Assembly (NCBI GenBank): GCA_964437515.1
Contig: CAYTHB010000012.1
Span: 1 to 57,773, forward strand
DNA from: Sterolibacterium sp964437515
GTDB lineage: Bacteria; Pseudomonadota; Gammaproteobacteria; Burkholderiales; Rhodocyclaceae
Reading direction: 5' to 3'
DNA length: 57,773 nt
Part shown: one piece after another, positions 7,463 through 16,632 of the stretch
Layout of the letters: each line of letters opens with the position of its first letter
Numbering within the stretch: the stretch's first letter is position 1
Position numbers and translations under genes: made by a program
Notes under the pieces: model-generated
Told to the model about the DNA's origin: nothing
The model's input: only the letters and a program-made list of their open reading frames with translations
Database searches by the model: none

Positions 7463-9454
7463 ATGCATGCCTCAGACGCCTCGCCTCCCATCGAGTTCCG
7501 TAAAACGCTCTGGCTGGGCGTATTCGTGATCAACCTCCTACTGCTCCTGCTGTGGGGCGTGACACTCACGCAATGGCCGCACCTGTCATCACCTCCCAAT
7601 GTCACGACTTCGTCTTTCACTACACTGCATGGCTTCTTGCTGGCGGGCTGGCTGATCTTTTTAACAATTTCCATTGTTGTGGCGCGCCATCTGTCAAACA
7701 TCTGGACAGCGCAATCATCTTCAATCTCCGCACTGAAAGATGTGGCCCATGAGCTGCACGAAAAGGAACAACGCTGGCATAAGCTCTTTGAGCAATCGAG
7801 TCTGGGTGCCGCCGTCATGACACCCGATGGTGTCTTGCACAACGTCAATGAAGCACTGTGCCGGATGCTGGGATACCCACGGGAAGAGCTTCTAAGCAAA
7901 AACATACAACTTGTCGTTCACGCTGAAGAACTGCCGAACGAGCGTGAACAACAACAACGTATGCTGTCAGGAGAAATCGAACAATATCGTGGTGAATGTC
8001 GCCTGCTGGCGCGTGATGGCTCCGTCATCTGGACCCATGTTTCCATGAGTCTCGTTCACGATGCAGTAGGACAGCCGCTCCACTTTCTACCCATGTTCGA
8101 GGACATCGGCAGCCGCAAGGCCGCTGAAGAGCGAATCAATCATCTGGCCTACCACGATGCATTGACGGATCTACCCAATCGCCAGCTCGCCAAGGACAGA
8201 CTCGATCATGCCATTGCTTATGCGGCTCGCGAAAAAAGTGGCGTGGCAGTATTGCATCTCGATCTCGACCACTTCAAGGCGATCAATGATTCGCTTGGCC
8301 ATCCAGTAGGCGACGCATTGATCCAGGAAGTCGCCATCAAGCTGAAACACTGCGTGCGTGATACGGATACCATTGCGCGCCTCGGTGGGGATGAGTTTCT
8401 CATCATCCTGTCCAATGTCATCGACCCTGAAATCATTTCCAGCATTGCGGTGAAGGTTCAGGAAACCTTGGGGACGACCTTCAAGGTACAAGGACATGAA
8501 CTCACCACCTCAGTCTCCATCGGCATTACCGTGTATCCCGATGACGGCAAGGATTTCGACATTCTGTTGAAGAAAGCCGATACCGCCCTCTACAAAGCCA
8601 AGGAAAATGGCCGTAACGCCTATCAGTTCTATACCGAACAGATGAATAGCGAAGCGGTGGAATATCTGAAAATCCGTAATGGTTTGCGGCAAGGGCTCAT
8701 CAATGAAGAGTTTTTGTTGCATTACCAGCCGCAAATCAATCTGGCCGATGGCAAAGTCGTCGGGGTTGAAGCACTGATTCGTTGGCGACATCCGGAAATG
8801 GGTGTGCTGCAACCCGGCCGTTTCATTCACATTGCAGAAGATAGTGGCCTGATCGTTCCCATTGGCGACTGGGCACTCAAACACGCCTGCCAGCAAGCCG
8901 TCGCTTGGCGAAATGCGGGGCTGCCGCCCATCGTCGTTGCTGTCAATCTTTCCGCCGTGCAATTCAAACGCGGCGACATTGAAAAGAGCGTCATTCAGGC
9001 ACTCAATGAATCAGGACACGATCCCAACTACCTCGAACTCGAACTAACCGAGTCCATCCTCATCGACGATACCGACCGCGCCCTTGAAACACTGAAACGC
9101 CTCAAGGCCATGGGCATGAAGCTTTCCATCGATGATTTTGGTACGGGCTATTCGAGCCTGTCTTATCTCAAGCGGTTCAATGTCGACAAGCTCAAGATTG
9201 ACCAATCTTTCGTGCGCGAAATGGCCACCGACAAAAACGATGCCGCCATCGTCAGTGCGATCATTCAGATGGCGCGCAGTCTCAATCTGCAAGTCATTGC
9301 CGAAGGTGTGGAAGACGAGCGTCTGGTCGCCTTGCTGCATGGCCAGCAATGTCATGAAGCTCAGGGCTATCACTTTGCGCGCCCCATGGCACCCGCTGCC
9401 TTTATTGATTACATGATGACCATGAACGGCGTATCCAGCACGACACTGCATTAA
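7463..9454 (+). CDS. membrane-bound PAS-GGDEF-EAL cyclic-di-GMP protein
   Basis: 663 residues. Two transmembrane segments lie near residues 14-35 and 50-72, then a PAS domain (~95-215), a GGDEF domain (~225-385) and an EAL domain (~400-650). The diguanylate cyclase site RLGGDEF is intact, with an RxxD inhibitory site (RDTD) five residues before it. The EAL side keeps EALIRWRHP, NLSAVQF, ELTES, IDDFGTGYSS, KIDQSF and AEGVE, so phosphodiesterase activity is also expected. The net effect on cyclic di-GMP cannot be read from sequence. The following PAS kinase gene is 38 bases downstream on the same strand and probably co-transcribed. Confidence 0.92.
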   Translation: MHASDASPPIEFRKTLWLGVFVINLLLLLLWGVTLTQWPHLSSPPNVTTSSFTTLHGFLLAGWLIFLTISIVVARHLSNIWTAQSSSISALKDVAHELHEKEQRWHKLFEQSSLGAAVMTPDGVLHNVNEALCRMLGYPREELLSKNIQLVVHAEELPNEREQQQRMLSGEIEQYRGECRLLARDGSVIWTHVSMSLVHDAVGQPLHFLPMFEDIGSRKAAEERINHLAYHDALTDLPNRQLAKDRLDHAIAYAAREKSGVAVLHLDLDHFKAINDSLGHPVGDALIQEVAIKLKHCVRDTDTIARLGGDEFLIILSNVIDPEIISSIAVKVQETLGTTFKVQGHELTTSVSIGITVYPDDGKDFDILLKKADTALYKAKENGRNAYQFYTEQMNSEAVEYLKIRNGLRQGLINEEFLLHYQPQINLADGKVVGVEALIRWRHPEMGVLQPGRFIHIAEDSGLIVPIGDWALKHACQQAVAWRNAGLPPIVVAVNLSAVQFKRGDIEKSVIQALNESGHDPNYLELELTESILIDDTDRALETLKRLKAMGMKLSIDDFGTGYSSLSYLKRFNVDKLKIDQSFVREMATDKNDAAIVSAIIQMARSLNLQVIAEGVEDERLVALLHGQQCHEAQGYHFARPMAPAAFIDYMMTMNGVSSTTLH

Positions 9455-9492
9455 GCCAAACTGGATTTGCCATTAGCCTCGCGATAGGTGAC

Positions 9493-11889
9493 ATGAAGCC
9501 CGAATCAAAATCAGGGATACAGACGAACCCAGAGCGACCCTCACAGCAGAGCGACCCCGTTCTGCTGTCTGCATTGAGCACGCTGAATACGCTCACCGCA
9601 CACATTCCCGGCGTGCTGTTTCAATATCAACTGAATCCCGATGGTTCAACCTCTTTTCCTTTTGTCAGTACTGCCATAGAGCGGATGTATGGCATCAGCA
9701 AAGAGGCCGCATCCAACAACCCTAAGCTGCTCGAGGCCAGCGTCCACCCCGATGACCGGATCCCTTTGCGCGAGGCCATGCTGCATTCAGCCGCCACGCT
9801 CGCACCTTGGCGCCATGAATATCGCATGCAGTTACCGAATGATGAAACCATCTGGCGTGCTCTGGAAGCCACACCGGAGCGGCTTTCAGATGGCACTGTG
9901 TTGTGGCATGGCAGCACCATCGACATTACCGAACGCAAGCGCATGGAAGAAAAACTGCGCCAACGTGAAGAACCATGGAAACTGGCACTCGAAGGAATCG
10001 GTGACGGAGTGTGGGAATGGGAAGTCCCCTCCAATCGACTCACCTATTCGTCTCGATGGAAAGCCTTGCTAGGCTATGACGAAAATGAAATTTCTGACCT
10101 GCCGGAAGAATGGGCAGCACGCATCCATCCGGATGATCTCCATCTGACTGAAGAAAACCGGCTTCGTCTGCTCGATGGAACCACGCTACTCTCCTCCATT
10201 GAAGTACGCATGCAGCGACGCGATGGAGAATGGCGTTGGATACATTCACGCGGCATTGTCGTGGAACGGGATGCTCACGGTCATCCATTGCGAATCGTCG
10301 GCACGAATACCGACATTACTGAACGCAAACAGATGGAAATGACGCTGCGCGAAAACGAAGAACGCTGGAAGCTGGCGCTGGATGGCGCGGGACAAGGGGT
10401 GTGGGATTGGGATCTGCTGACCAATAAAGGAACTTTCTCCAGAGGCTGGAAAATGCTACTGGGCTTTGAGGAGGATGAAATTGGCAACGAAGCCGAAGTA
10501 TGGATGACACGCATCCACCCCGAAGACCAGACTGTTTTTGATGAGAGCTTTCGCGCCTTGCTCGCAGGAGAAAAAGAGCGCGACAGTATTGAATTCCGGA
10601 TGCGTTGCAAGGATGGTCAATGGAAATGGATGCAAGGAAGCGGCTGCATCGTTTCAGAACACGGAAAAGCATCACGCCGCATGGTGGGCACACTCAGTGA
10701 TATCAGCGAACGCAAACGCGCGGAAGCCTTATTGCGTACAACCGAAGAACGCTGGAAGTTTGCCCTCGAAGGTGCGGGAGATGGTGTGTGGGACTGGGAT
10801 ACCCGACGTGACATGCTCACCCTTTCATCACGCAGCGGTGAAATTCTCGGGCTGAGTGCCCATGAACTGACACAAACGGTGGAGGAATGGCGGCAGCGCA
10901 TCCATCCAGATGACGAAGCCAATGCTCAGAACTACCGAGAAATACGCAAACATTCAGGCAGTCGACCCAATACGCTGGAATTCCGGATTCGTTGCAATGA
11001 TGGTCATTACAAGTGGGTACTCTCACGCGGCATGGTGGTGGGACGCGATGAAAACGGCACGCCCTTGCGTATGGTGGGGACGCTCAGTGACATTTCCCCT
11101 CGCAAGGAAGCCGAAGAGGCACTGCGTTTGACCTTGATCGAACTTGAACAGCGCAAACAGGAAGCAGAACATCATGCAGCGGCAAAAACCTATTTTCTCA
11201 ACGCCGCCAGCCACGATTTACGGCAACCGCTGTATGCCGCGCAACTGTTTCTCGACACCCTCATGCAGGCACGGGACATTCTGCCACCCGATTACCAAAA
11301 AACTCTGGGCAATCTGAGCCTGGCCGTAAACGACATGTCCTCCCAGTTGGAAACCCTGCTGGATATTTCCCGTTTCGATATGGGGCGCATGCAACCCTGC
11401 TGGGGCAATTTGTCGCTGAGTGAATTATTGGTCGACCTCGATACCACCTATACGCCCGCCGCACGTGAGGCAGGCGTGTCATTGCATTTTTGCGACACGT
11501 CAAAAATTGCCCATACCGACGCCATACTGTTGCGCCGCCTGCTCGGCAACCTGATCGACAATGCCATCAAATTTGCCGTTCGTGGCCATGTGCTGGTTTG
11601 TGTACGGCGCAGCGCACAAGGACTACGCATTGAAGTACGCGACAACGGCCCCGGTATCCCGCAAGAACATCGACAAAAAATATTTGATGAATATTTCCAG
11701 ATCGACAACCCCGCACGCAACCCCCACGTCGGGCTGGGATTAGGGCTTGCCATCGTTCAACGAATCAGCCATCTGCTGGACGCCCCATTGAACCTGCGTA
11801 CACGCCTTGGCCAAGGCTCCGTCTTTTCCATCACGCTGCCAGAAGCCCGTCTTGCAGATATTGCTGACGCACTGCCTGAAATGCCCTAA
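9493..11889 (+). CDS. multi-PAS sensor histidine kinase (soluble, no receiver domain)
   Basis: 798 residues with four tandem PAS_3/PAC units (about 38-150, 160-277, 287-403, 413-530). The last three are close internal duplicates sharing a W(K)LALxGxGxGVWxW start and an RIHPDD or RIHPED motif. A HisKA domain follows with the H-box ASHDLRQPL, then an HATPase with N-box NLIDNAIKF, G1 DNGPGIP and G2 GLGLGLAIV. No membrane segment or C-terminal receiver is present, so the cognate regulator is elsewhere. Its stop codon TAA is the first codon-sized unit of repeat R1. Confidence 0.9.
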   Translation: MKPESKSGIQTNPERPSQQSDPVLLSALSTLNTLTAHIPGVLFQYQLNPDGSTSFPFVSTAIERMYGISKEAASNNPKLLEASVHPDDRIPLREAMLHSAATLAPWRHEYRMQLPNDETIWRALEATPERLSDGTVLWHGSTIDITERKRMEEKLRQREEPWKLALEGIGDGVWEWEVPSNRLTYSSRWKALLGYDENEISDLPEEWAARIHPDDLHLTEENRLRLLDGTTLLSSIEVRMQRRDGEWRWIHSRGIVVERDAHGHPLRIVGTNTDITERKQMEMTLRENEERWKLALDGAGQGVWDWDLLTNKGTFSRGWKMLLGFEEDEIGNEAEVWMTRIHPEDQTVFDESFRALLAGEKERDSIEFRMRCKDGQWKWMQGSGCIVSEHGKASRRMVGTLSDISERKRAEALLRTTEERWKFALEGAGDGVWDWDTRRDMLTLSSRSGEILGLSAHELTQTVEEWRQRIHPDDEANAQNYREIRKHSGSRPNTLEFRIRCNDGHYKWVLSRGMVVGRDENGTPLRMVGTLSDISPRKEAEEALRLTLIELEQRKQEAEHHAAAKTYFLNAASHDLRQPLYAAQLFLDTLMQARDILPPDYQKTLGNLSLAVNDMSSQLETLLDISRFDMGRMQPCWGNLSLSELLVDLDTTYTPAAREAGVSLHFCDTSKIAHTDAILLRRLLGNLIDNAIKFAVRGHVLVCVRRSAQGLRIEVRDNGPGIPQEHRQKIFDEYFQIDNPARNPHVGLGLGLAIVQRISHLLDAPLNLRTRLGQGSVFSITLPEARLADIADALPEMP

Positions 11890-12119
11890 CGATCATGGTG
11901 ACCCTCTCCACCCGCAGAGGATGAAATAATCGTTACCCGATAACAGATACGCCTACCCCACCCATCCCCCACGGACGGCTTTGCACAGCCGTCCGGCTTC
12001 GGCGGCACGGAGCAGTGCTCCGTGAAACCCCGCCTACGCCCCCTCAAGGGGCAGCTACTGATTGGCTCGCTACGCTCGAAGCTTCAACTCGACTCTGATT
12101 TTTGTATTTCACGCTAACC
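11888..12119. repeat. full-length copy of dispersed intergenic repeat R1
   Basis: This 230 bp element fills the gap between the kinase stop codon and the TonB-like gene. The first ~80 bases recur at 56,745-56,820 and the last ~60 bases recur at 1-58. It contains several short hairpins: TAACGAT with ATCGTTA around CCTCT and AGAGG; GGACGGCT with AGCCGTCC; CACGGAGCA with TGCTCCGTG (one-base loop); GCCCC with GGGGC. No gene is seen in it. It may be a non-autonomous element or a processed 3' structure. Confidence 0.7.
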
Positions 12120-12120
12120 A

Positions 12121-12705
12121 TCATTGCAACTGAAATATCACGGGCAACAAGAGCTCTTTTACGCCGGCCTCCGGAATTTGCCCCATGGCACGCGCGGCGA
12201 CGAGTGCCGCCTGATCCAGCACCGGGAATCCACTGCTGGCCGCCACACTCACCGATAGCACACGCCCTTCCTCGCTCAAGCGGAGTAACAAACGCACCTC
12301 TCCTTCCCAACCCTGATCAATGGCTTCGGGCGGGTAGTACATATGACGCGATAGCTTGCGCTGTGCCTTTTGAACGACATTGACGTGTTGTCGCTCAACC
12401 GGACGTGCAGCGCGTGACATTAAAGGCTTGGCTAGCGCATCAGGAACAGTCGGAAGGACGCGCACTTTCTGGCGATCCCTCTGAACCTCCTTTTTCACCT
12501 CATCATCAGACAAAGTGTTCTTCAGCAGCGGTTCGGGTACATGCGCTTGCGAGGGCGGTACATCGACCAGACGCGCCTCCAGCCTTGTCGGAAACTTCAC
12601 GGCCGGTGCAGTTTGAAACAGTGCACGAACATCAGAAGCGGTAAAAAGCATGGCATGCACAAGCAGTGAAACCAATACAGCCCACAACGGGGGAAAATAG
12701 GGCAT
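12121..12705 (-). CDS. TonB C-terminal domain protein (energy transducer TonB-like)
   Basis: 194 residues from the ATG at 12,705; a TTG two codons upstream is possible. An N-terminal membrane anchor (residues ~8-24) is followed by a Pro-rich, charged linker and a TonB C-terminal domain with YPPEAIDQGWEGEV and a VSVAASSGFPVLDQAAL segment. TonB proteins transmit proton-motive force from ExbBD to outer-membrane receptors. No exbB/exbD or receptor gene is adjacent, so the partner is unknown. Confidence 0.8.
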   Translation of the reverse strand: MPYFPPLWAVLVSLLVHAMLFTASDVRALFQTAPAVKFPTRLEARLVDVPPSQAHVPEPLLKNTLSDDEVKKEVQRDRQKVRVLPTVPDALAKPLMSRAARPVERQHVNVVQKAQRKLSRHMYYPPEAIDQGWEGEVRLLLRLSEEGRVLSVSVAASSGFPVLDQAALVAARAMGQIPEAGVKELLLPVIFQLQ

Positions 12706-12901
12706 GACCAAATGAGTTGAACGCGCTTGGAGGAAACAAGCGATCGATAATAAATGAGAGTGACTTGAATTCTACCGATATCGAAGATTGATCCGCATGA
12801 CATTGAGTCAAACTCTCTGATCCCTCTGATGCCCATGCGCTCTCTGATATCTCACAAAACACAACGAGATTCATGGCTCATTGTTTTCTCATTGTTTCCG
12901 A

Positions 12902-13106
12902 CACTCGACCCCGGCCCTGACGGGCCACCCCTCCACGGAGGGGAATTTCCATCCTGCGTTTCGATGCGAGGGGCTGCGTTCGATCTGCCCACTCCACGGA
13001 GAATAATTTTCATCCAACGAAAAGGTGCTCACACAGCGACTTCAAGCAATTCCCCTCCATTGGAGGGGTGGACGGCGAAGCCGGACGGGGTGGTGTTTTG
13101 CAAATT
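12902..13106. repeat. dispersed GC-rich repeat R2, with two inverted cores
   Basis: In the 430 bp gap between the TonB-like gene and modC, a core CCACCCCTCC-ACGGAGGGG-AATT lies at about 12,923-12,950. An inverted core AATTCCCCTCC, GGAGGGG, then CGGCGAAGCCGGACGGGG lies at about 13,048-13,100. The block GGAGAAT...TTTCATCCAACGAA between them recurs, inverted, at 47,863-47,890. The rest of the gap shows no gene; the open frame across it has the composition of translated repeat. Confidence 0.65.
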
Positions 13107-13142
13107 AGCAATCACAGCCCCTCTGAATCTTGGAATTGATTC

Positions 13143-13880
13143 TTAAGCCGATTCCATTACGGCTCGATCCTTCCTAAAAATTTCGTGATGTTCAGGATGA
13201 TCATTCACGCCTCCCGCCACCAGATGCATGACGTGCTCGCCAAAGACAGCCACATCATCAACATCATGGGTGATAAGTATCATGGGAACATCGAGACGAC
13301 GTTGTAATTCATCCAGTTCGCTTCGCATCCGGACACGCAAGGCGGGATCTAGTGCCGCAAAAGGTTCGTCGAGCAGCAAGGCACGAGGATGAGACACCAG
13401 CGCGCGCGCCAAGGCAGTGCGCTGGCGCTGCCCGCCTGAAAGCTGGGCGGGATATTGCGTCGCCTGTTCTTCAAGATGAAAGGCCTCAAGCCAGTATTCG
13501 ACTTCCGGGTGTATCAATTTCCGCGAGGGATTACGCCAGCCTTTCACGAGCGCAGAGGCGATATTCTGGCGCACAGTCAAATGGGGAAAGAGTGCGTAGT
13601 CCTGAAACAGATAGCCCACTTGACGGATCTGTGGTGCCAGATTGATATCATGCGCGCTGTCGAACAAGGTCGTATCGGCCAAGCGAATATGTCCAGCATC
13701 CGGTTTCAGCAAGCCGGCAATGGCTTTGAGTGTCAGGCTTTTGCCCGCACCTGAGGGCCCGAAAATCACCATACGCCGATGATTCGAGCGAACTTGCACG
13801 GACAAGTCAAAACGCTGCGAACCCGAGCGCAGCGTTTTGCGAATATCGATATCGAGTTCCATTGCAGTCATTGCATCCAT
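13143..13880 (-). CDS. modC: molybdate ABC transporter ATP-binding protein, short ModC-like
   Basis: 245 residues with Walker A GPSGAGKS, Q-loop LFQDYALFPH, signature LSGGQRQR, Walker B LLLDEPFAALD and the switch His in LITHDVDD. ModC proteins are usually about 350 residues with a C-terminal molybdate-binding TOBE domain. This one stops at the end of the ABC domain, so that domain is absent. It follows modB by 38 bases on the same strand. No modA lies adjacent. A sulfate-type CysA assignment is less likely given the ModB-like partner. Confidence 0.75.
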   Translation of the reverse strand: MDAMTAMELDIDIRKTLRSGSQRFDLSVQVRSNHRRMVIFGPSGAGKSLTLKAIAGLLKPDAGHIRLADTTLFDSAHDINLAPQIRQVGYLFQDYALFPHLTVRQNIASALVKGWRNPSRKLIHPEVEYWLEAFHLEEQATQYPAQLSGGQRQRTALARALVSHPRALLLDEPFAALDPALRVRMRSELDELQRRLDVPMILITHDVDDVAVFGEHVMHLVAGGVNDHPEHHEIFRKDRAVMESA

Positions 13881-13918
13881 CGAATGTGATTGTTTTCTGT
13901 CGCTATCTCGTCATTCCA

Positions 13919-14593
13919 TCAATGCTGATGCACGACCCGCCCCGGTGCAAGCCGATGCGCCAGCAACAGGATTGCGATACAAACCAGCGAAATGATGATG
14001 ACCAGGGTATTCGCCAGATCATCCTGTCCCGCCTGCACGGCTTCATATACAGCAATCGACAAGGTCTGAGTCTTGCCGGGAATACTACCGGCCACCATCA
14101 ATGTTGCGCCGAACTCACCCATCGCGCGTGCAAAGGAAAGCAACACACCCGCCAATATTCCACGCCACGCCAAGGGAAGCGTGATACGAAAAAAAATACC
14201 CCATTCGGTGAGTCCCAACACGCGCCCCGCCTGTTCCATCTGCGCATCCACCGATTCGAACGCGGCACGCGCCGGCTTGAATACGAGCGGGAATGAAACG
14301 ATCATGGCAGCGATTACCGCACCCTGCCAAGTAAAAATCAGATTGATGCCCAAGGTATCGTGCAACCAGCTCCCGAACACACCACGCCGCCCGATCAGCA
14401 CCAATAGGTAATACCCGAGCACGGTCGGCGGCATCACCATGGGTAGGGTCAAAAAAGTATCGAGCAGATCACGTCCGACAAAGCGTACACGCGCCAGCAC
14501 AAAACCTGTCCCGACACCCAGCAGCAAATTGAGTGCTGTTGCCCAACCAGCCACTTTCAATGTCAAGATTAGTGCTGTTAAATTCAAATCCAT
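13919..14593 (-). CDS. modB: molybdate ABC transporter permease ModB
   Basis: 224 residues with five hydrophobic segments and the ModB-type hallmarks: LTLKVAGWATALNLLLGV at the start, LPMVMPPTVLGYYLL, and an EAA-loop ending in FARAMGEFGATLMVAGSIPG. That loop contacts the ATPase. It is the inner-membrane channel for molybdate or tungstate import. The binding protein gene modA is missing at this locus; upstream is an unrelated gene behind a terminator. The moaC gene 1.4 kb away fits a molybdenum-cofactor context. Confidence 0.88.
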   Translation of the reverse strand: MDLNLTALILTLKVAGWATALNLLLGVGTGFVLARVRFVGRDLLDTFLTLPMVMPPTVLGYYLLVLIGRRGVFGSWLHDTLGINLIFTWQGAVIAAMIVSFPLVFKPARAAFESVDAQMEQAGRVLGLTEWGIFFRITLPLAWRGILAGVLLSFARAMGEFGATLMVAGSIPGKTQTLSIAVYEAVQAGQDDLANTLVIIISLVCIAILLLAHRLAPGRVVHQH

Positions 14594-14659
14594 ACATCCG
14601 GCCTAATTCAAATCTGCCTTTCAAAAGCGAAATATATCAAACAACATAACGCCAGGCTG

Positions 14660-14716
14660 TAAAAAGCCCCATCTTGCTGTGTGGGGCTCGGGAGCACGCT
14701 AGTATTCTGCGTGCTT
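14660..14716 (-). terminator. intrinsic terminator after the NTF2-like gene (minus strand), double hairpin
   Basis: Read on the minus strand, the stem AGCACGC with GCGTGCT (14,693-14,715) comes first. A second stem AGCCCCA with TGGGGCT (14,665-14,688) follows, trailed by a run of five T. It lies 11 bases beyond the stop of the gene at 14,727 and separates it from modB. Confidence 0.7.
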
Positions 14717-14726
14717 GTTATTTCAA

Positions 14727-15587
14727 TCACTCATTGACGTAGCAACGAATACGTTGAATCTTTTTCTCGTGCATATTGAACTCGAAGAACAGCACGCCCT
14801 GTTGCTGCGTGTTTGTACTCGGATTCTCCAGCGTGAAACTGGCGGTGATGTAGTTACCCGCTGCCAAGGTTTTGCCCAAAGTGAGCTGGCCGTTCAGGGT
14901 GGATAGCGTTTTGATGTTCGCCAACGGTGCGGCCGCTGGCCAGGCAAGCCCTGAAAAATCACGGCTCATCTGCGCTTCAATCCGGTCAAACGTGCGTTGA
15001 TTGAAGGCGGTAACGAAATCCTGCACCCGATCTTTACCGGTCTGCCCGATGTTGAACACGCCCGACATGAACTGCAACATGCCACGGAATCCCAACTGGC
15101 TCACCATGCGTTGCCCCAAGGCCAAGCCCACGCTCAGGCTGGGCAAGCCAAAGGACATCTGCTGTTTGAGCATGGGCCACAATTCCCAGTGCGCTGCCAG
15201 ATGATGCACCTTTAACACGCCCTCTTCCTCAAGCAGTTCGTAATGCGCATGCATCGGCACACGCAGCGTCACCTTGGGTGACATGCGAATCTCGATCGTC
15301 ATGTCCCGAACGACACTTGCACCGCAGACCACATCACGATCCACATGAAAAATGATCTGCATGGGCGCAATGAAACAATCATAAAACCGCGACAAGGGGC
15401 CATTCCCACGCACACCACTTTTTGGGTCAAAGACACCGCTGATATGAGGCGGAGCACCCACCGGGTCTTCAACAATGTTGTAGCGTGCAAATATCGCCAT
15501 CCAAGCTTTCTTGTCGTGCAGAGCCACTGCACGAGGCGATTGCATGACAGTCTCTAGCCGTGCTTCACGACTGTATCGGGAATTCAT
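14727..15587 (-). CDS. SnoaL/NTF2-like domain protein of unknown function
   Basis: 286 residues from the ATG at 15,587, which has GAGGAG 11 bases upstream; a TTG three codons earlier is less likely. The N-terminal ~130 residues contain ALHDKKAWMAIFARYNIVEDPVG, a pattern typical of the SnoaL/ketosteroid-isomerase-like fold in which a cone-shaped domain binds small ligands. The C-terminal part repeats a similar motif with FTLENPSTNTQQQG. No catalytic assignment is possible. No signal peptide. Confidence 0.65.
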   Translation of the reverse strand: MNSRYSREARLETVMQSPRAVALHDKKAWMAIFARYNIVEDPVGAPPHISGVFDPKSGVRGNGPLSRFYDCFIAPMQIIFHVDRDVVCGASVVRDMTIEIRMSPKVTLRVPMHAHYELLEEEGVLKVHHLAAHWELWPMLKQQMSFGLPSLSVGLALGQRMVSQLGFRGMLQFMSGVFNIGQTGKDRVQDFVTAFNQRTFDRIEAQMSRDFSGLAWPAAAPLANIKTLSTLNGQLTLGKTLAAGNYITASFTLENPSTNTQQQGVLFFEFNMHEKKIQRIRCYVNE

Positions 15588-15668
15588 CAAGAACAAGACT
15601 CCTCGCAGGGAAAAAGCAGACTCACGGGAACGATCGTTCCGTCATTTTTCCATCACACGTCATTTTGT

Positions 15669-15905
15669 TTATCGACGCATCAAAAAGAAGGTGTATTCCT
15701 TGTTTTCGCTTTCGAGGGTTTCGATCAACTCATTCCCCGTCTGCTGTGCGAAGGCCTTGAAATCACGCACCGAAGCAGGATCTGTCGTCATGATGCGCAG
15801 AATCTGCCCTGATTTCATTTCGTTCAATGCTTTTTTGGTACGCAGAATAGGCAATGGACATCCCAGCCCGCGTGCGTCGAGTTCTCTATCAAATTTGATA
15901 TCCAT
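15669..15905 (-). CDS. TusA family sulfurtransferase
   Basis: 78 residues, the normal length. The N-terminus has the signature LDARGLGCPLPILRTKKAL, whose cysteine in the CPLP motif carries the persulfide. Family members shuttle sulfur to tRNA thiolation, molybdenum-cofactor synthesis or dissimilatory sulfur oxidation. The moaC gene sits 43 bases upstream on the same strand and would fit a role in cofactor sulfur delivery, which is inference. Confidence 0.92.
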   Translation of the reverse strand: MDIKFDRELDARGLGCPLPILRTKKALNEMKSGQILRIMTTDPASVRDFKAFAQQTGNELIETLESENKEYTFFLMRR

Positions 15906-15948
15906 GGGTACTCCAGCGTGTCAGTGATTCAATATTGATTGTTTGTTT

Positions 15949-16473
15949 TTACTTCGCCTGCCAGTGACCGGACTTTCCACCCTGCTTCTCCAGCAGCCTG
16001 ATATTTTCAATGCGCATTCCACGGTCAACAGCCTTACACATGTCGTAAATCGTCAGCAGTCCCACATTCACTGCCGTCAGGGCTTCCATTTCCACACCCG
16101 TGCGCCCAAAGGTCTCGGCGGTGACTTCACAATCAACGGCATGAGCCCCATTATCCGCATGATCAATCGTAAATTCGACTGCGACACGGGTCAATGCCAA
16201 AGGATGACACAAGGGGATCAACTCGGATGTCCGTTTAGAAGCCTGAATCGCAGCAATACGCGCAATACCCAGCACATCTCCCTTTTTGGCACTCCCTGAC
16301 TGGATCAGCGCCAGCGTTTCTGGCTGCATGACGATACGTCCCGCAGCACGTGCCACACGATGCGTTTCAGTTTTTTCACCCACATCCACCATGTGTGCCT
16401 GACCCGTCACATCAAAATGTGTCAGCCGGTTGCCCGGATCGGATGGAACGCATGGAATGTCAGATACGCTCAT
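15949..16473 (-). CDS. moaC: cyclic pyranopterin monophosphate synthase MoaC
   Basis: 174 residues from the ATG at 16,473, which has AGGA upstream and gives the normal MoaC length; an in-frame start at 16,524 would add 17 atypical residues. MoaC converts the MoaA product to cyclic pyranopterin monophosphate in molybdenum-cofactor synthesis. Conserved segments are LTHFDVTGQAHMVDVGEK, KGDVLGIARIAAIQASKRT, IPLCHPLALT and GVEMEALTAVNVGLLTIYDM with the active-site KAVDRGM. It is divergent from the BepA-like protease gene. Confidence 0.95.
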   Translation of the reverse strand: MSVSDIPCVPSDPGNRLTHFDVTGQAHMVDVGEKTETHRVARAAGRIVMQPETLALIQSGSAKKGDVLGIARIAAIQASKRTSELIPLCHPLALTRVAVEFTIDHADNGAHAVDCEVTAETFGRTGVEMEALTAVNVGLLTIYDMCKAVDRGMRIENIRLLEKQGGKSGHWQAK

Positions 16474-16632
16474 GAAATCTTCCTGTGCCTGATGTTTTAC
16501 GCGTTTTGAGACGCAATCCGGCAATTATGTCATAGCCGTGACCATGAACAAGCAGAAGACACTCATTTGTCGCGGCCTTTCCTTGTAAAACGACCAAGGG
16601 AACATTGAAACGGAAAGGTTATCATACACAGC

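Noticed and set aside
12829..13146. 105-codon open frame in the TonB-modC gap
   Set aside because: It translates repeat R2 (SPPLEGWTAKPDGV type) and has no ribosome-binding site; the same false protein appears at the second R2 locus.
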